From: Burkholderiales bacterium
GTDB taxonomy: Bacteria > Pseudomonadota > Gammaproteobacteria > Burkholderiales > SG8-41
Direction of reading: 5' to 3'
Length of the DNA stretch: 64,000 nucleotides
Assembly (NCBI GenBank): GCA_019635015.1
Contig: JAHCAG010000006.1
Location: 1 to 64,000 of the forward strand
Part shown: in pieces, positions 63,301 through 64,000 of the stretch
Position numbering within the stretch: position 1 is the stretch's first letter
How the letters are laid out: each line of letters opens with the position of its first letter
The notes under the pieces: model-generated
Databases searched by the model: none
What the model saw: only the letters and a program-made list of their open reading frames with translations
Told to the model about the DNA's origin: nothing
Translations under genes and position numbers: made by a program

Positions 63301-64000
63301 GAATCACGCACCGACCTGCACCGCGCCTGGTCGGAGACCAGCTACCGCATGCAGCAGCTCCGTGACAACCCGGAAAGCGCACAGCAGGAATACGACCGCA
63401 TACTCGACGCCGCCGATCCCGGCATTGCCCCGAAACTGTCCTTCGATCCCGCCGAAGATATCGCCGCGCCTTTCATCGCGAAGGGCGCGCGACCGCGGAT
63501 GGCGATCCTGCGCGAGCAGGGCGTCAACGGCCAGGTCGAGATGGCAGCGGCTTTTGATCGCGCCGGATTCGAGACGGTTGATGTGCACATGAGCGACATC
63601 ATTGCCGGCCGCGTCAGCCTCGGTGACTTCAAGGGTGTAGCCGCCTGCGGCGGTTTTTCCTACGGCGACGTGCTCGGCGCCGGCGAGGGCTGGGCGAAGT
63701 CGATCCTGTTCAACCCGCGCGCCCGCGACGGGTTCGAAGCCTTCTTCCGGCGCGGCGACAGCTTTGCGCTGGGCGTCTGCAACGGCTGCCAGATGATGAG
63801 CAACCTGCGGGAACTGATTCCCGGCGCGGAGCACTGGCCGCATTTCGTGCGCAACCGCTCCGAGCAGTTCGAGGCGCGTTTCGTGACGCTGGAAGTGCAG
63901 CATTCGCCGTCGCTGTTTTTCGAAGGCATGGCGGGCAGCCGCATTCCGGTGGCAGTGGCCCACGGCGAAGGTTACGCCGAGTTCGTGGATGCCGCCGCGC
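60382..64000 (+). CDS. purL: Phosphoribosylformylglycinamidine synthase PurL, 3' end outside window
   Basis: Single-chain enzyme of purine synthesis: FGAR plus glutamine and ATP give FGAM. The 1206 visible codons cover the N-terminal linker region and both AIRS-like synthase halves ([67 protein letters not shown]). They also cover the start of the glutaminase domain, with [18 protein letters not shown] and the nucleophile Cys in [10 protein letters not shown]. The remaining 100 or so residues, with the His-Glu of the glutaminase triad, lie beyond the edge. The upstream gap has AAAATTGCG near 60350, which could be part of a promoter. Confidence 0.95.
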   Translation, partial: MPHFLKLRGRDALSAFRRSKLLQATAASLPGLQINAEYWHFIQLRQALDAAESLQLERVLTYGPATAPVTQQGRLLLVTPRLGTISPWSSKATDIATHCGLPAVERIERGVAWWCSVAGKPLTDAQRKVLLPLIHDRMTESVLGALDDAEALFRHIEPKPLATVDLLGGGRAALMHANTEMGLALSPDEIDYLLDNFTRIGRNPTDVELMMFAQANSEHCRHKIFNADWIIDGEKQPRSLFGMIRTTHEKHPQGTVVAYSDNSSVIEGAEVERFYPAQGGGYGYSRDLTHILMKVETHNHPTAISPFPGASTGAGGEIRDEGATGRGAKPKAGLTGFSVSNLRIPGAVQPWEANPVGKPGRIASALQIMLDGPIGGASFNNEFGRPNLAGYFRSYEQRVGGEVRGYHKPIMIAGGLGNIAARHTSKHALPEGALLIQLGGPGMLIGLGGGAASSMDTGANQEDLDFDSVQRGNPEIERRAQEVIDRCWALGDANPILSIHDVGAGGLSNALPELAHSAQRGARFELRDVPSEEPGMSPLQIWCNEAQERYVLAIEPRDLERFRALCERERCPFAVVGKATADGQLQVHDRVFGNKPVDMAMDVLLGKPPKMLRDVKRIVREGQVFDAAGIDIREAAYRVLRLPAVADKTFLISIGDRTVGGMTARDQMVGPWQVPVADVAVTLMGFCTFRGEAMAMGERTPLAVLDPAASGRMAVGEAITNIAAAAIGTIGDIKLSANWMAAAGHGGEDAALFDTVHAVAMELCPRLGISIPVGKDSLSMKTTWNEGATRKEVVAPLSLIVSAFAPVSDARRTLTPQLRTDCGETELLLIDLGRGRNRLGASALAQVYDATGDRVPDVVSADDLKAFFAVIQKLNADGLLLAYHDRSDGGLLASVCEMLFASRCGAWLDLYGDAAAGLFSEELGAVLQVRLDDREAVLEILAEAGLGECSTVIGEVGDKDRLLVRVDGAIVLDESRTDLHRAWSETSYRMQQLRDNPESAQQEYDRILDAADPGIAPKLSFDPAEDIAAPFIAKGARPRMAILREQGVNGQVEMAAAFDRAGFETVDVHMSDIIAGRVSLGDFKGVAACGGFSYGDVLGAGEGWAKSILFNPRARDGFEAFFRRGDSFALGVCNGCQMMSNLRELIPGAEHWPHFVRNRSEQFEARFVTLEVQHSPSLFFEGMAGSRIPVAVAHGEGYAEFVDAAA

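Overview
The window is GC-rich chromosomal DNA that looks betaproteobacterial. Supporting signs are two Bug-family (tripartite tricarboxylate transporter) binding proteins, divergent tesA/ybbA, a fused MnmC, a one-chain PurL and a periplasmic formate dehydrogenase cluster of the Burkholderiales type. Species cannot be named from the sequence. Genes are dense and often overlap by 1-17 bases. I saw no rRNA, tRNA, CRISPR array, prophage or insertion sequence.

Layout. 1-17.9 kb: housekeeping genes. These are a PhoH-type PIN/ATPase (cut by the window edge), a Bcp peroxiredoxin, UDP-glucose dehydrogenase, the tRNA wobble modification pair mnmC-mnmH divergent from selD, tesA divergent from a YbbA/YbbP-type ABC exporter, rmuC, mtfA, a REP-like hairpin, glucokinase, a frameshifted methyltransferase, an alpha/beta hydrolase, a Bug protein and an N-formylglutamate amidohydrolase facing a LysR regulator. 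SelD has an in-frame UGA at the catalytic Cys position and is read here as a selenoprotein.

18.8-30.7 kb: formate dehydrogenase island. The cofactor/maturation genes mobA-fdhD-moaA lie on the minus strand. Divergent from them are DUF3305, DUF3306, a large multi-cluster iron-sulfur protein, a TorD-like chaperone, a small Tat peptide, the FDH alpha (Tat signal, Cys in place of Sec), beta and gamma subunits, a small lipoprotein and an Ala/Lys-rich exported peptide, closed by a strong terminator. 30.8-34.2 kb: a minus-strand catabolic/uptake group (DctP-like protein without a signal peptide, VOC protein, Bug protein, Gfo/Idh/MocA dehydrogenase).

34.2-46.9 kb: molybdenum/tungsten island. It holds moeA, a ModE-HTH plus binding-protein-domain regulator, tupBCA, a MOT1-type permease, a MolBCA-like (FecCD-type) ABC system, modABC, mobB, moaD and moaE. 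Four different oxyanion uptake systems sit side by side and would feed the molybdopterin enzyme FDH.

46.9-49.3 kb: a lower-GC insert with three plus-strand ORFs, each followed by an attC-like recombination site and with no integrase in the window. I read it as a cluster of attC sites lacking an integron-integrase (CALIN). The third cassette encodes a HEPN-motif plus double zinc-ribbon protein, a possible defence RNase. A 45-codon gene remnant follows. 49.3-64 kb: a second YbbA/YbbP-type ABC pair, katG with an OxyR-like site, a gamma-glutamyltranspeptidase-family gene, an altronate/galactarate dehydratase-family gene, the fluoride channel crcB, the NAD(P)HX repair enzyme, and purL running off the end.
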